DNA from: CAYMUR01 sp964393615
Lineage (GTDB): Bacteria > Planctomycetota > Planctomycetia > Pirellulales > Pirellulaceae
Direction of reading: 5' to 3'
Length of the DNA: 42,893 nucleotides
Assembly (NCBI GenBank): GCA_964393615.1
Contig: CAYMUR010000037.1
Span: forward strand, 1-42,893
Shown here: in pieces, positions 26,301-35,259 of the stretch
Position numbering within the stretch: position 1 is the first letter of the stretch
How the letters are laid out: every line of letters begins with the position of its first letter
Program-made: the position numbers and the translations under genes
Notes under the pieces: model-generated
The model's database searches: none
Told to the model about the DNA's origin: nothing
The model's input: the letters and a program-made list of their open reading frames with translations, nothing else

Positions 26301-29300
26301 TACCAGTTTCGTAAGACGAGTGAGGCGATGGCGGGAGTGGGCCGGTGCCGGCACAGGGCTAGGGTGTAATTGACTGTGGTTGGCGCCGATGTGTTGCGCT
26401 AAGTGTCGTTTGACTTCCAACCGATTGCCGTCGTACTCCAGATATGCGACTTCATCGGTTTCGTGATGTGTGACGCACAACGACCAGGCACCTGCACCAG
26501 CGTGTTCAGTAACGATGTGGATAGCGTTATCAATGCTGTGGGCATTTTCCAGGATAGCTTTGACGATGCCATTATGCGGACGACCATACTTTGTTTCTTG
26601 ACGGCGCGGTAAATCGAGCAGCATGGTACTGGTAACAGCCAGACCAACCGCGTTGATTCCATTGATTCCAGCCATTTCTCCGGCAATACCAAAAATAATG
26701 TGTGCCGTCTTTCCTTCTGGCCGTCTGACTTGAATATTACGGGGCAAGGATTCGTCTAAACTTAGCGACAGCGGTAAATCTTCGTTGGCAGCATGTAGCA
26801 AACCGGCATTGGCATTATGAGTGCTGGTGATGGCGAATTGTGTGCAGCCAGAAGTGCCCTCAGGGTATAGCATTAAGTTGTGTGCGATAATACTTTCCAA
26901 CAGGACACCAGCTCCATCGGCGATGCCTTGTAATTCCTGCATGTCATCGGGCAGGAAGTAACGTTCGGCTTCTGCCACCGCCTCGGCAATGTCAGGCAGT
27001 GGATGGTACTGAGCGCCGACAATATCAGCGTACCGTCGTAAGATGTTGCGAATTTCCTCGGCCTGAGCCTCTCCGCATTGTCGCCCGATGTCATAAGGGG
27101 TACCGTTCAACGGAATCACCGGATCCCCCAAAGCCCGACTAATTTTGTCAAATGCCTCTGTTGATTCTGCGATCCTTACCGTTGATCTCTTTTCGGTTTT
27201 TACTTCGGGAACACGGATCTGTGGAGGGGAACTGTGGAAAATTTCTGCGATGGGGTCCGAATTATTTTTCCATGCCCCGAGACATTCCAGGCAGGCACGT
27301 ACATGGAGGATTTGTCGCAGACCGGACCGTTTTGGTTGATCGGATCCGATAAGAACCAGGTCATGGTTAGCAAGAATTCTTCGATGTAATTTGGTGAGAA
27401 TTTGGTGAGGACCAACTTCCAGGAATACCTTCACCCCTTGACCGACCAGTCGTTCAGCCAAATCATCGTAATGTACTGGATCCGTCATTTGAGCGACCAG
27501 ATTCTGGCGAATAGTATTTGGTTCGGCAACGTATTGATTGGTAACACTGCTCAGCATGGGAATACGGGGAGGCCGGATGTCGAGGTTTTCGAGCGCTGCA
27601 GCGAGTGGTGCCTTAGAGTCTTCCATGAGGGGCGTGTGGAATGCACGGGGAGCAGCCAAAATACGGGTCACAATGTCATGCTGTTTTAATCTTTGATCGA
27701 GTTCCAAAACGGGTGATTTCCTGCCAGCGACAACGATCTGATCGGGTGCATTGCGCACAGAAACGTGTAACTCCGTACGAAGATCAGTGGCGAGTTCTTC
27801 CAGAATTCTCGGCTCTGCAGCAACAGACAGCATGATGCCCTGGTCGTGACAGTTGTTTTCGATTGCCATACAACGGGCATGTGTGGCTCGGACGGCGTTT
27901 TCGAAATTCCAAGCACCGCTTGCGATGAGGGCGGGGAATTCACCGAAACTGTGACCTGCTACGTGGTCAGGGAGAATGTCGAGGGCCCGTAGCGAAGCTA
28001 ATGCAATGGTGTCAGCACACAACAATGACAATTGTGTTTGCCAGACGTCAGTGCCCAGGGTGTCTCCATGATTCCAGGCAACTTCGGAGAATGTGGGGAA
28101 ATTTAACTCCTGTAAAATTCCATCAAGATGTCGCATTGCGTCTGCAGCGGGAGCAAAGTTTTCTACGAGCGATTGAAGCATGCCTTCGTATTGCGAACCA
28201 TGTCCTGGGAAGAGAAATGCAATTTGCGGTGTTTCAACCAATTGGTGAAAGAATACGCCTCGTTCTTGCAATACACTGCAGGGTTTCGACTGCTGTAGCA
28301 GCGAGGCAGCGAGTTGACACTTTTGTTGCAGTTCCTCACAATTTTCGGCGACCACGGCAAAGCGAAACCGGTCTGTGGGCTGAAAAGAGGTGCTTTTTGC
28401 TTTGTCAAACCGGTGTAGTACCTCGGTCGTTGATTGGCTCAGCCGAGAAATCTCCTCGACGATCGAGGTGTTGTCCTGGGCTCCGACACGAACAATCCGA
28501 AATTTCCCTAAATAATCATCCTTGAGAGTTCCCCATGTGTTGTCGAGGGAAAGGGGACTTGCAGCGGATACGGAAGGTAGGCTTGTGACCTTGGTCGTTG
28601 TTACCTTTTCACCACGTTCCAGGACAAAGTGATAAGCCAATTGTTCATCCGAGGATGCATTGACACCCGCGAGCACACGTCCATCTGCGGTGCTTGTCTG
28701 CAGATCGGTTGCACTTTTTGGTACTTGTAATCGGTCTGAATAATGTGTTACCTCGGACGAAGTATGATGGAGTGCGACGTTACCCTGCGCTGTCATTTGG
28801 TTTAAGGCTTGAGTCGTTTTCAAGATGCTTGCCATGGCTGTCAGGCCGCCGGTGTGTCCTATTTGGCTGGTCAGGTTGCCAATGGAAACAGGTTGTGTAG
28901 GTGTGCCTTTACAGGAATTGGCAATCGCGGCAAGTTCCTCATTGTCCTCGGCAGTTCCTCGAGCGGCACTTTCCAGGAGACTGATTGGTTCATCACTCAA
29001 CCCAGCATGTTCACGTCCTCGCTGCATGGCGTTTTGGACGGCTTGTTGGTAAGAGTCACTGCGCGATGCTCCGAAGCCACGAATCACTGCGTAGACTCGA
29101 TCACCGTCCTGTTGGGCATCTGACAATCTTTTGAGGACTACCGCACCCGTACCTTCCCCCGGACAAAATCCATCGACGGCAGTATCAAACGGACTGAGTG
29201 GTGCGTTGCTTGGAAGTAGATTTCGATTCGCCTGTAGTTCGTAAGTTAGCAGGCCCATGGCACGTTGGCCGGCGGCACAGATTACCATATCACAATCACC

Positions 29301-31430
29301 CACCTGGAGGATGTTGATGGCAGCGGACAGTGCACTTGCAGCCGAAGTACTGCCCGAGTCGATAGCAGATCCACCGCCCATCAGGTTGTATGCTTTGGTA
29401 ATCCGTGAGACGAGCGTGTTTGTCGTATAACTACCTGTTTCATCGACGATCGACGGCATGTGACGAATCAACGCCTGTTGGTATTGTTCTGCAATATTTT
29501 CCAATTGGTCTGCAGCGACGCCGAATTTTTGGAGTGCAGCTATCAGCCTCGCTTTACATTCAGGCAAGCGGAGCCCCATTTGTAACGATTCGTGGTATTC
29601 ACCACTGGACATGGCGCCGACACAAACACCGGTACGCATACGATCAAATTCTTTCTGGTCGTATCCGGCCATTGTCATTGCCTGTTCGACGGCGTCGAGC
29701 AGCATGAACTGTAACGGATCAGCAGTGGCAAGTTGCTTGGGAGGGATCTTGTGTTTTTTCCAGTCGTATTCGAAATCGGTAATAAACCCACCACGAATGG
29801 TCTCTTGTGTGGCCAGGTTGCGATCAGTACGACGAGCGACATGGATGTCCCAGCGTTTAGGCGGTAAGGATGTCAAGCCGTTTCGCTCTTCGGCCAATAG
29901 ATTCCAAAAAGCTTCGATGGTCCGGGCTCCGGGCAACACGGCCCCCAATCCGATGATTGCAATCGGTTCACATTTTTCGGGTACCGTACGTGGCACGCTT
30001 ACCGAGTTGGAAGTGTTTGTTGGAAAATCGTCCAGTACCACATGCACATTTAAGCCACCAATACCAAATGAATTGACGGCGGCACGACGTGCATGTCCAT
30101 CGGGGTGTCGCGGCCAATCAAGTGGTTGTGTTGGAACAAAGAACGGTGAATTGTCCCAATCAATTTTTGGATTCAGCTGGCGAATGTTTGGTGCAGGCGG
30201 GACAGTACCATGTTTCATAGAGAGAATAGTTTTTAACAAACCGGCCATACCGGCGGTTTCGATCGTATGACCGATGTTACCTTTAACACTACCGAGGGGA
30301 ATCTGTGTACCTGGTGGCAGTTTTCCCTCTAGTGTTTCCGCCAGAGACTGCAATTCGGTTTGATCTCCCACCTGGGTCGAGGTTGCATGAGCCTCGATAA
30401 ATTGCAGCCTTGTGATATCGATATCGCTACCGTAGGCGCGCCGAATGGCTTCGATTTGACCTTCCTTGCGAGGTGCCCAAAGGCTTTTACCGTGGCCATC
30501 GGTCGAGATACCGATTCCACGGATCAATGCATGAACCTGGTCACCATCTGCTAACGCCCGGTCGAGTGTTTTAACAATCAAGCTCACATAACCTTCGCCG
30601 TTTACCAGGCCATCGGCGTCGGCATCGAAGGGGCGAGTACCGGTGGCGCTTACCGATTGCGCCTTGGAGAACAGGACAAGGCTGTCAAATTTACAATAAG
30701 AAGCTCCACCGATAACGGCCATATCAATTTGGCCGAGTTGCAATGCACGTGCACCCATGGCAAGTGCTTGCAAAGAAGACGCACAGGCGGCGTTGACGAC
30801 CATGCAGGGGCCGTCAAGCTTGAGCATTTTACTGATGAGGGCCGCACCGCGATGGGGGCTGAGGTTCAAATTCTGGCGCGCCAGTTGTTGGGAACGAGCT
30901 GTACGTACCTGAGCGGCAATCTCATTGATGACATTGCGGGTCTGGTTACCTGTGATCTGATCGATGTGTTCGACTTCTGTGAGATACTCTGCGACCTGTT
31001 CGATCTGATTTGCAAAACAGATTTCTCCCCCCAGTTCACTTGCCTTCACATGGCCGATATAGACTCCCACGTTTTCCCGCAGCGACATGTTGAACGGATC
31101 GTAACCGGCGTGTCGGCAGGCTTCGGCCGTGACATCACAGATGGTGAGGTGGGCCACGTCGGAAGTAACGATGTCTGTCGGATCCAAGGGGCAGCGACGT
31201 GGGTCGATGGGCTGATAGTCGATCAGGCAGGCGATCGACGTATATGATTTACAAAGCACTCCCTTGTTAGGATCGTAATAGAGTTGTCTGTTGAAGCGTT
31301 CAGAAGGGATTTCAGCCTGGGTACAACGCCCGTTTTTTAGTAGATCCCAATAAGCGTCCAGGCCATTGGCACTAGGCATCTGGCATGCCATTCCGACGAC
31401 GGCCAATGGTGTGTTACTGAACTGGGACAT
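23340..31430 (-). CDS. Multidomain polyketide/PUFA-type synthase: KS-CLF-AT-C45 Ntn acyltransferase-KR-DH
   Basis: An iterative lipid synthase of 2696 residues. Domains: KS1 (about 5-468) with C216 in NAACASSL, H348 in EAHATST and H388 in GNIGHT, so active. KS2 (about 488-940) has S694 in place of Cys and A822 in place of the first His, H859 kept: a chain-length-factor-like partner. AT (about 1070-1370) has GHSFG (S1161) and AFHTP (H1265). A C45-family Ntn domain (1438-1790) has C1529 in SGCTQF, D1551 in NED, N1684. KR (about 2080-2400) has TGGARG, S2255 and Y2268. DH (about 2410-2690) has H2440 and D2612. There is no ACP; those are on the separate carrier protein. GAGG upstream lies within the last codons of the ligase gene, 3 bp away. 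Product unknown. Confidence 0.9.
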   Translation of the reverse strand: MSQFSNTPLAVVGMACQMPSANGLDAYWDLLKNGRCTQAEIPSERFNRQLYYDPNKGVLCKSYTSIACLIDYQPIDPRRCPLDPTDIVTSDVAHLTICDVTAEACRHAGYDPFNMSLRENVGVYIGHVKASELGGEICFANQIEQVAEYLTEVEHIDQITGNQTRNVINEIAAQVRTARSQQLARQNLNLSPHRGAALISKMLKLDGPCMVVNAACASSLQALAMGARALQLGQIDMAVIGGASYCKFDSLVLFSKAQSVSATGTRPFDADADGLVNGEGYVSLIVKTLDRALADGDQVHALIRGIGISTDGHGKSLWAPRKEGQIEAIRRAYGSDIDITRLQFIEAHATSTQVGDQTELQSLAETLEGKLPPGTQIPLGSVKGNIGHTIETAGMAGLLKTILSMKHGTVPPAPNIRQLNPKIDWDNSPFFVPTQPLDWPRHPDGHARRAAVNSFGIGGLNVHVVLDDFPTNTSNSVSVPRTVPEKCEPIAIIGLGAVLPGARTIEAFWNLLAEERNGLTSLPPKRWDIHVARRTDRNLATQETIRGGFITDFEYDWKKHKIPPKQLATADPLQFMLLDAVEQAMTMAGYDQKEFDRMRTGVCVGAMSSGEYHESLQMGLRLPECKARLIAALQKFGVAADQLENIAEQYQQALIRHMPSIVDETGSYTTNTLVSRITKAYNLMGGGSAIDSGSTSAASALSAAINILQVGDCDMVICAAGQRAMGLLTYELQANRNLLPSNAPLSPFDTAVDGFCPGEGTGAVVLKRLSDAQQDGDRVYAVIRGFGASRSDSYQQAVQNAMQRGREHAGLSDEPISLLESAARGTAEDNEELAAIANSCKGTPTQPVSIGNLTSQIGHTGGLTAMASILKTTQALNQMTAQGNVALHHTSSEVTHYSDRLQVPKSATDLQTSTADGRVLAGVNASSDEQLAYHFVLERGEKVTTTKVTSLPSVSAASPLSLDNTWGTLKDDYLGKFRIVRVGAQDNTSIVEEISRLSQSTTEVLHRFDKAKSTSFQPTDRFRFAVVAENCEELQQKCQLAASLLQQSKPCSVLQERGVFFHQLVETPQIAFLFPGHGSQYEGMLQSLVENFAPAADAMRHLDGILQELNFPTFSEVAWNHGDTLGTDVWQTQLSLLCADTIALASLRALDILPDHVAGHSFGEFPALIASGAWNFENAVRATHARCMAIENNCHDQGIMLSVAAEPRILEELATDLRTELHVSVRNAPDQIVVAGRKSPVLELDQRLKQHDIVTRILAAPRAFHTPLMEDSKAPLAAALENLDIRPPRIPMLSSVTNQYVAEPNTIRQNLVAQMTDPVHYDDLAERLVGQGVKVFLEVGPHQILTKLHRRILANHDLVLIGSDQPKRSGLRQILHVRACLECLGAWKNNSDPIAEIFHSSPPQIRVPEVKTEKRSTVRIAESTEAFDKISRALGDPVIPLNGTPYDIGRQCGEAQAEEIRNILRRYADIVGAQYHPLPDIAEAVAEAERYFLPDDMQELQGIADGAGVLLESIIAHNLMLYPEGTSGCTQFAITSTHNANAGLLHAANEDLPLSLSLDESLPRNIQVRRPEGKTAHIIFGIAGEMAGINGINAVGLAVTSTMLLDLPRRQETKYGRPHNGIVKAILENAHSIDNAIHIVTEHAGAGAWSLCVTHHETDEVAYLEYDGNRLEVKRHLAQHIGANHSQLHPSPVPAPAHSRHRLTRLTKLVEKQPAQPLTIEKTQATLRDRFDIARDRETRFPTMNTIRRVDNQISLVMQPAIGRAWVTSPGRTNGQVDTYVEINIAQLLGEPTTSAPPAKATSTNPMPLSATTTNGQLDSVLSGRQAEQALQDHGIGPAAQNGNVCFRFVMRTVETGKPTSGLRQLTGPAIILGQNNVSQALQCQLEQTGATVHVVPVLQEIDIMLAKLDRIFDDTPAPHLFLVTPHNDDADTNIDAATWLQQRRRGANIPFSFCQRWCQRLLDANLLDQATLVAATRMGGDFGFSGAVHSAESGALTGLVKSLGIELGMKTNGKFAAKIVDVAQSTPVEQVAAYVLQEITNDSQEIEVGYSNDQRLVVRPIVQDINDLTLQNDIPPGSTWVVTGGARGVTAIVARELGKRFGIKLHLIGSSPLPQIDPSWRNMTSQQEKELRSQVMKEAVTRKEVPITAWNKVEKAIEIDRNLTTFREAGVPFTYYACDISNRDALRHVLEEIRSTDGPIQGVVHGAGFESALRFEKKKPELVERTMAVKVDGAAALMDLTRQDPLSYFLAFGSVSGRFGGLGQTDYGMANDMLCKLVDWFHLLRPECQSTCFHWHAWDEVGMAVRPESRHLREIGGVTYMPTIEGTNHLIDEVRAGVPEREVLITGWPFHKLNPEYASKVSGATSPKKAASSKTEKLKPVNAPSLHARSSPTATESTATEPRIDHLPLVDRIVQWEAGRQLIAEIEMVPTVDPFLTQHLYKKRPILPAVISMSAVAQTASLLGVSQEQVSALRNIQLLEPMRFYTDRISTVRVTAVAGPEGVECVVSSDFFNRAGNLVQANRPYMKATVDFGDNARTLAAQQPPTDKCQLEKEFNYPDDIVLFHGEVFRALQATEVDADHVLAHILALDPEKLGGARKGLQWFIPPSVIDAAFYTCGVHVRKTKPDIAQIPKTIGRLQIGRFPHTNERLLTFATCRQLNESHAIYDFTIFGEDRSVIVMVDSYQGAFVPRRESN

Positions 31431-31433
31431 CGA

Positions 31434-32924
31434 CTAACCTCGAATCAGCTTCATATTATGGTTTCGCTGCAGGTGAGAAACAAACTCGATACGAGCCGGT
31501 ATTTTCGCAGGATCGAGACGGTGGCGGAGGTATTCTTTGAGACGTCCCTGGTCAGGTTTTGTTTTGCCACGTGGTACCACGTACGCGACAATGGATTCTC
31601 CCAATCGCTCATCGTGGCAGCCAGCAACATACGCCTCACAGATATCAGGGCATCCCATGAGTTCTTGTTCTACTTCTTCCGGGCTGACACTGATGCCACG
31701 CGTGATAATGATGTTTTTTTTGCGCCCGCGAATATATAAAAAACCGTCTTCATCTTGAGAGCCACAGTCACCCGTGTACAGCCATCCGTTTTGCAGGACG
31801 CGATCAGTTTCGTCCTGTTTCTTATAATACCCGAGCATAACGTTCGGTCCACGAACGATGATTTCACCTATCTCGCCAGGTGGAAGAATATGGCCGCTTT
31901 CATCAACAATGGCTAGTTCGACGTCTTCCAGTGTAGTCCCGGAACTTTCCAGCTTTTTGGAGTGATGGTTTGGCGTCAACGTTGTACAACGAGGTGACGC
32001 TTCGGTCAGCCCGTACCCGTAGTAAAATCCGGTGCCAGGAAAGGCCGTGATGAGTTGGCGGAAAGGTTCTACTGCGAAAGGAGCCGAAGCAAAAAATATC
32101 TTTTTCACCGATGCGATTTTGGAAGCTACTTCTTTCTGGTGATCCAGCATCGTTGACAGGATGAACGGCGTAACATTGATCACGCTGACTTGTTGCCGTT
32201 CGAGCATTTTACAAAAAGTCCCCAAAACAAAAATGCCCTTAAAAATGTTAATCGTCATACCAGCGGACAAGTATGTCAGCAACTCCGTGGTATTGGTGCC
32301 CACCGCCGTCATCGGTAACACAATTGCCCCGATGTCGTCGGAGGAAAGTTTTGCAATTTTATCAAAAGACCGAATGTTAGAGATTAGATTGGTGTGCGAC
32401 AGCATGACTCGTTTGGGATCGCTGGCAGTGCCTGATGTCGAAATTAAAACTGCCAGGTCGTCGGCAGCTAGAGCCGCGTTGGTAGATACAGAAGTGTTTT
32501 GAACAGGTACTGTTTTCACCTCCAGGCCTCGGCCTGCAGCGTGCAGAATAATCACTGACCGAACGGTGCCTGATTTCTGAGCTGCCTGATAAACCGCATC
32601 TGCATGCGCCGTGTCGGTGATAGCGTAGGTTGCATCACAATAAGCCATTTCGCCAGCGAGACGATCCTGTGGCAACGAAATAGGAGTGGGAGCAACGACT
32701 CCTTCTGACTTGGTAACCGCAAAATATGCGACAATATATTCGATGGAGTTGGGAAGAAAAAGAAAGCCATGTCCTTGAGATAAATCCCGTTCCCGGAGGG
32801 ATTGGGCAACCGTGTCACTCAACGCATCCAGCTCACTGTAAGTGACCTGGTTTGCGCCATGTATCAGAGCCGTGCGCTGCGCATGTTGAACAGCGCCACG
32901 GGCAATAATTTCGTGGATTTTCAT
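31434..32924 (-). CDS. AMP-dependent acyl ligase (fatty acyl-AMP/CoA/ACP ligase family)
   Basis: Activates a carboxylic acid as acyl-AMP and passes it to CoA or a carrier protein. It has 496 residues. Visible motifs are the P-loop ISTSGTASDPKRVMLSH (161-177), YYGYGLTEASPR, YTGDCG and GRKKNIIITRGISVSPEEVE, and the catalytic Lys (K492) near the very end, in RNHNMKLIRG. Only three bases separate its stop from the synthase start, so it is co-transcribed. It most likely loads the starter unit, perhaps onto the divergent fifth ACP of the neighbouring carrier protein; that is inference. Whether the thiol acceptor is CoA or ACP cannot be told. Confidence 0.85.
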   Translation of the reverse strand: MKIHEIIARGAVQHAQRTALIHGANQVTYSELDALSDTVAQSLRERDLSQGHGFLFLPNSIEYIVAYFAVTKSEGVVAPTPISLPQDRLAGEMAYCDATYAITDTAHADAVYQAAQKSGTVRSVIILHAAGRGLEVKTVPVQNTSVSTNAALAADDLAVLISTSGTASDPKRVMLSHTNLISNIRSFDKIAKLSSDDIGAIVLPMTAVGTNTTELLTYLSAGMTINIFKGIFVLGTFCKMLERQQVSVINVTPFILSTMLDHQKEVASKIASVKKIFFASAPFAVEPFRQLITAFPGTGFYYGYGLTEASPRCTTLTPNHHSKKLESSGTTLEDVELAIVDESGHILPPGEIGEIIVRGPNVMLGYYKKQDETDRVLQNGWLYTGDCGSQDEDGFLYIRGRKKNIIITRGISVSPEEVEQELMGCPDICEAYVAGCHDERLGESIVAYVVPRGKTKPDQGRLKEYLRHRLDPAKIPARIEFVSHLQRNHNMKLIRG

Positions 32925-32968
32925 GAAATATTATTTTACGTTGGACTTAGGGCTGATCCACCAAGCGG

Positions 32969-35182
32969 TCATGATTTTTCAGCAAGCTTACGAGCGACCA
33001 TGTCTGCAAATAACCCTGATCGGTTGAGGCTTTCAATCTCGAGATCTTCCAGACTGATAGCGATGTTAAAATGCTTCTCAACCGCCGTAATGAGGTCTAA
33101 CATGCCGACGGAGTCCAAGCCAACATCTTCGATCAACCGGGTGTTATTCGTCAGATTTGCTTTGGCCGCAGCGACCATGTTACGATCCTTCAGGATTTGG
33201 CTTACCTTCAACAAGATTGCTTGTACGTCCTGTACACCAGGTTTTCCATTTTCCTGGTCAGCCAAAGTGGGAGTAGACGAAGTCGCTACAGAGGTCATCA
33301 CGGCTTCTGTGGTGGACTTCGATTGCAGGTGGGTTCCTTGGAGAAATCCCATGACGTCACGTAACGTGGCAAAATCATCCAAGGTCATATCATTGGTGGG
33401 TGTGATTTCAAAGTATTCGCGCAGTTCGCCAAACAATTGGGCTTTTTTGATACTGTCGATGCCAAGGTCTGCTTCCAGGTCCGCATCCATTTCAACGATT
33501 TCTGCCGGATAGCCGGTTTGCTCTACCACGAAATTAATTAGAAAAGATTCTAATTGTTCTGGAGGCGGTGTTTTATCGGTAGGGCAAGCGGAAGAGTCAT
33601 TTGCAGACGTTATTTCAGACTGAAGGGGCGTGCTTTCGTTAGGGGTACCAGTTTCCCCAGTTTCGGTAGATTGCTGCTTGGGATGGGTTCCCTGCAGAAA
33701 ATTCATGATGTCCCGCAATGTGGCAAAATCGTCCAGCGTCAGATCATCTGTGGGAGTGACCTCAAAATACTCGCGTAGTTCACCGAACAACTGGGCCTTC
33801 TTAATACTGTCGATTCCTAAATCGGCTTCCAGATCGGCATCCATTTCAACGATTTCTGCCGGGTAACCGGTTTGCTCCACGACAAAATTGATCAGGAAGG
33901 GCTCTAACTGGTCCACAGCAGGTGTCTTGGTCGTTGCGGAAGCAGGATCTGAGACGACGGTAGGGGCGGCCTGTGGGATGTCAACAGGAACCTCTTGCTC
34001 CACGACCAAGGCAGGTTCTTGGGTAGGCTGTGTTCCTTGTAGGAAATTCATCACGTCTCGCAGTGTGGCAAAATCATCCAGTGTCAGATCATCGGAAGGA
34101 GTGATTTCAAAATACTCACGTAGCTCACCGAACAATTGAGCTTTTTTAATGCTGTCAATTCCAAGGTCAGCTTCCAGGTCGGCGTCCATTTCGACGATTT
34201 CTGCCGGATAGCCAGTTTGTTCTACGACAAAATTGATCAGAAACGGTTCAAGTTGGTCAATAGGCGGTACTGATTTTGCGTTGGCAGGCTCGTTAAGTGT
34301 GTTGTCCGTCGAAGCTGTCGTGGTGATGCTGGGTGTGGAGCGTGGCGTCAATTCCAGAACAAGATTGGCTGGTTCATGGTTTACTGATTCATGGTTAGGA
34401 ATTGCATCGTCTGGGGTCGATTGTGACAGATGCTGCTGACTGGCGGTCGGTTCTTGGTTGTGGCGGAGGAAGTGCAGGACATCACGTAGCGTGGGGAAAT
34501 CGTCGAGAGTCATATCCTCCGTCGGTATGATCTCGAAATATTCACGTAATTCCCCAAATAACTGTGCTTTCTTGATGCTGTCAACTCCCAGATCGGCTTC
34601 CAGATCGGCGTCCAGTTCGACAATTTCTTCGGGATATCCTGTTTGTTCGACGACAAAATTAATGAGGAACTGTTCGAGTTGTTCTGCTGGTGGCCCCAAC
34701 TTTTTCGTGGGTAGGTCACCTTTCGGATTTTGCGCATTGGAGTTTATTGCTGCCGAATCAGCCGCTGGGAGTGTCCCTCTGGAAGACGTTTCAGTGCTGG
34801 TATTTGGCGTGACATGGACGCGTTCGTTAGCCTCTGACGGCAGGGCTTGGGCATGAGGACGGAATAGAGCATGTCCGTTACCATTTCCATTTCCATGGTC
34901 CAATTCATTACCGAGATCGCTTCCGTAATGGTTCTCACTGGTTGTGGGAGGGTTTGTTTCGTTCTGGGCAAGCATTGCTGGACGGACCGTGTCCGTTGCC
35001 GGCTGGTTCCCTTGACCACTACCCTGTGCTAGGGCTTTTTCTCGCATTTTGTTTTTGCGGACCAAAGTAGCGTCGAAATGAAGGATGCGCGTACCGCCAT
35101 GCCCTGTCGCAATCGTCGACTTGGCATCCGTTGCCGAATGGGCGTTGTTTGACGCGTTGTCGGTACGGGAAAAAACACTCAT
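32969..35182 (-). CDS. Tandem acyl carrier protein (four PfaA-type ACPs plus one divergent ACP)
   Basis: A non-catalytic carrier array of 737 residues. Four nearly identical ACPs each carry LEADLG(V/I)DSIKKAQLFGEL; the phosphopantetheine serines are S202, S344, S459 and S577. A fifth, unlike ACP at the C-terminus has GLDSVGML (S691). Linkers of about 30-60 residues rich in Ser, Thr, Pro and Gln separate them, and the first 150 residues are low-complexity (Asn, Gly, His). The ATG at 35182 has GAGAG upstream; an in-frame TTG at 35200 is the alternative. The DSIKK type is that of PUFA synthases, where repeated ACPs raise output. It lies 44 bp before the ligase gene and serves the synthase. Confidence 0.9.
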   Translation of the reverse strand: MSVFSRTDNASNNAHSATDAKSTIATGHGGTRILHFDATLVRKNKMREKALAQGSGQGNQPATDTVRPAMLAQNETNPPTTSENHYGSDLGNELDHGNGNGNGHALFRPHAQALPSEANERVHVTPNTSTETSSRGTLPAADSAAINSNAQNPKGDLPTKKLGPPAEQLEQFLINFVVEQTGYPEEIVELDADLEADLGVDSIKKAQLFGELREYFEIIPTEDMTLDDFPTLRDVLHFLRHNQEPTASQQHLSQSTPDDAIPNHESVNHEPANLVLELTPRSTPSITTTASTDNTLNEPANAKSVPPIDQLEPFLINFVVEQTGYPAEIVEMDADLEADLGIDSIKKAQLFGELREYFEITPSDDLTLDDFATLRDVMNFLQGTQPTQEPALVVEQEVPVDIPQAAPTVVSDPASATTKTPAVDQLEPFLINFVVEQTGYPAEIVEMDADLEADLGIDSIKKAQLFGELREYFEVTPTDDLTLDDFATLRDIMNFLQGTHPKQQSTETGETGTPNESTPLQSEITSANDSSACPTDKTPPPEQLESFLINFVVEQTGYPAEIVEMDADLEADLGIDSIKKAQLFGELREYFEITPTNDMTLDDFATLRDVMGFLQGTHLQSKSTTEAVMTSVATSSTPTLADQENGKPGVQDVQAILLKVSQILKDRNMVAAAKANLTNNTRLIEDVGLDSVGMLDLITAVEKHFNIAISLEDLEIESLNRSGLFADMVARKLAEKS
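33380..34720 (-). repeat. Four tandem ACP-coding units
   Basis: About 260 bp per unit, repeated four times with periods of 426, 345 and 354 bp measured between the phosphopantetheine serine codons (34577, 34151, 33806, 33452). Units 2 to 4 are nearly identical in protein (EQTGYPAEIVEMDADLEADL and following); unit 1 is slightly diverged (PEEIVELDADLEADLGV). The repeats may recombine and may be mis-assembled in short-read data. Confidence 0.85.
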
Positions 35183-35259
35183 TTTCTTGCTCTCATGCAA
35201 CGCACTGAAATCAGCGACTATATCCGTTTTGTTGCGTTCCAGTTAATTTGGTGTTCCAG

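Noticed and set aside
24229..30270. Long open frames on the plus strand opposite the synthase gene
   Set aside because: Compositional shadows of the synthase: no conserved motifs or start signals, whereas every domain motif is on the minus strand.
33380..34720. The regular repeats considered as a CRISPR or satellite array
   Set aside because: Repeat units encode whole ACP domains in one continuous frame, with protein-level conservation around the phosphopantetheine Ser.
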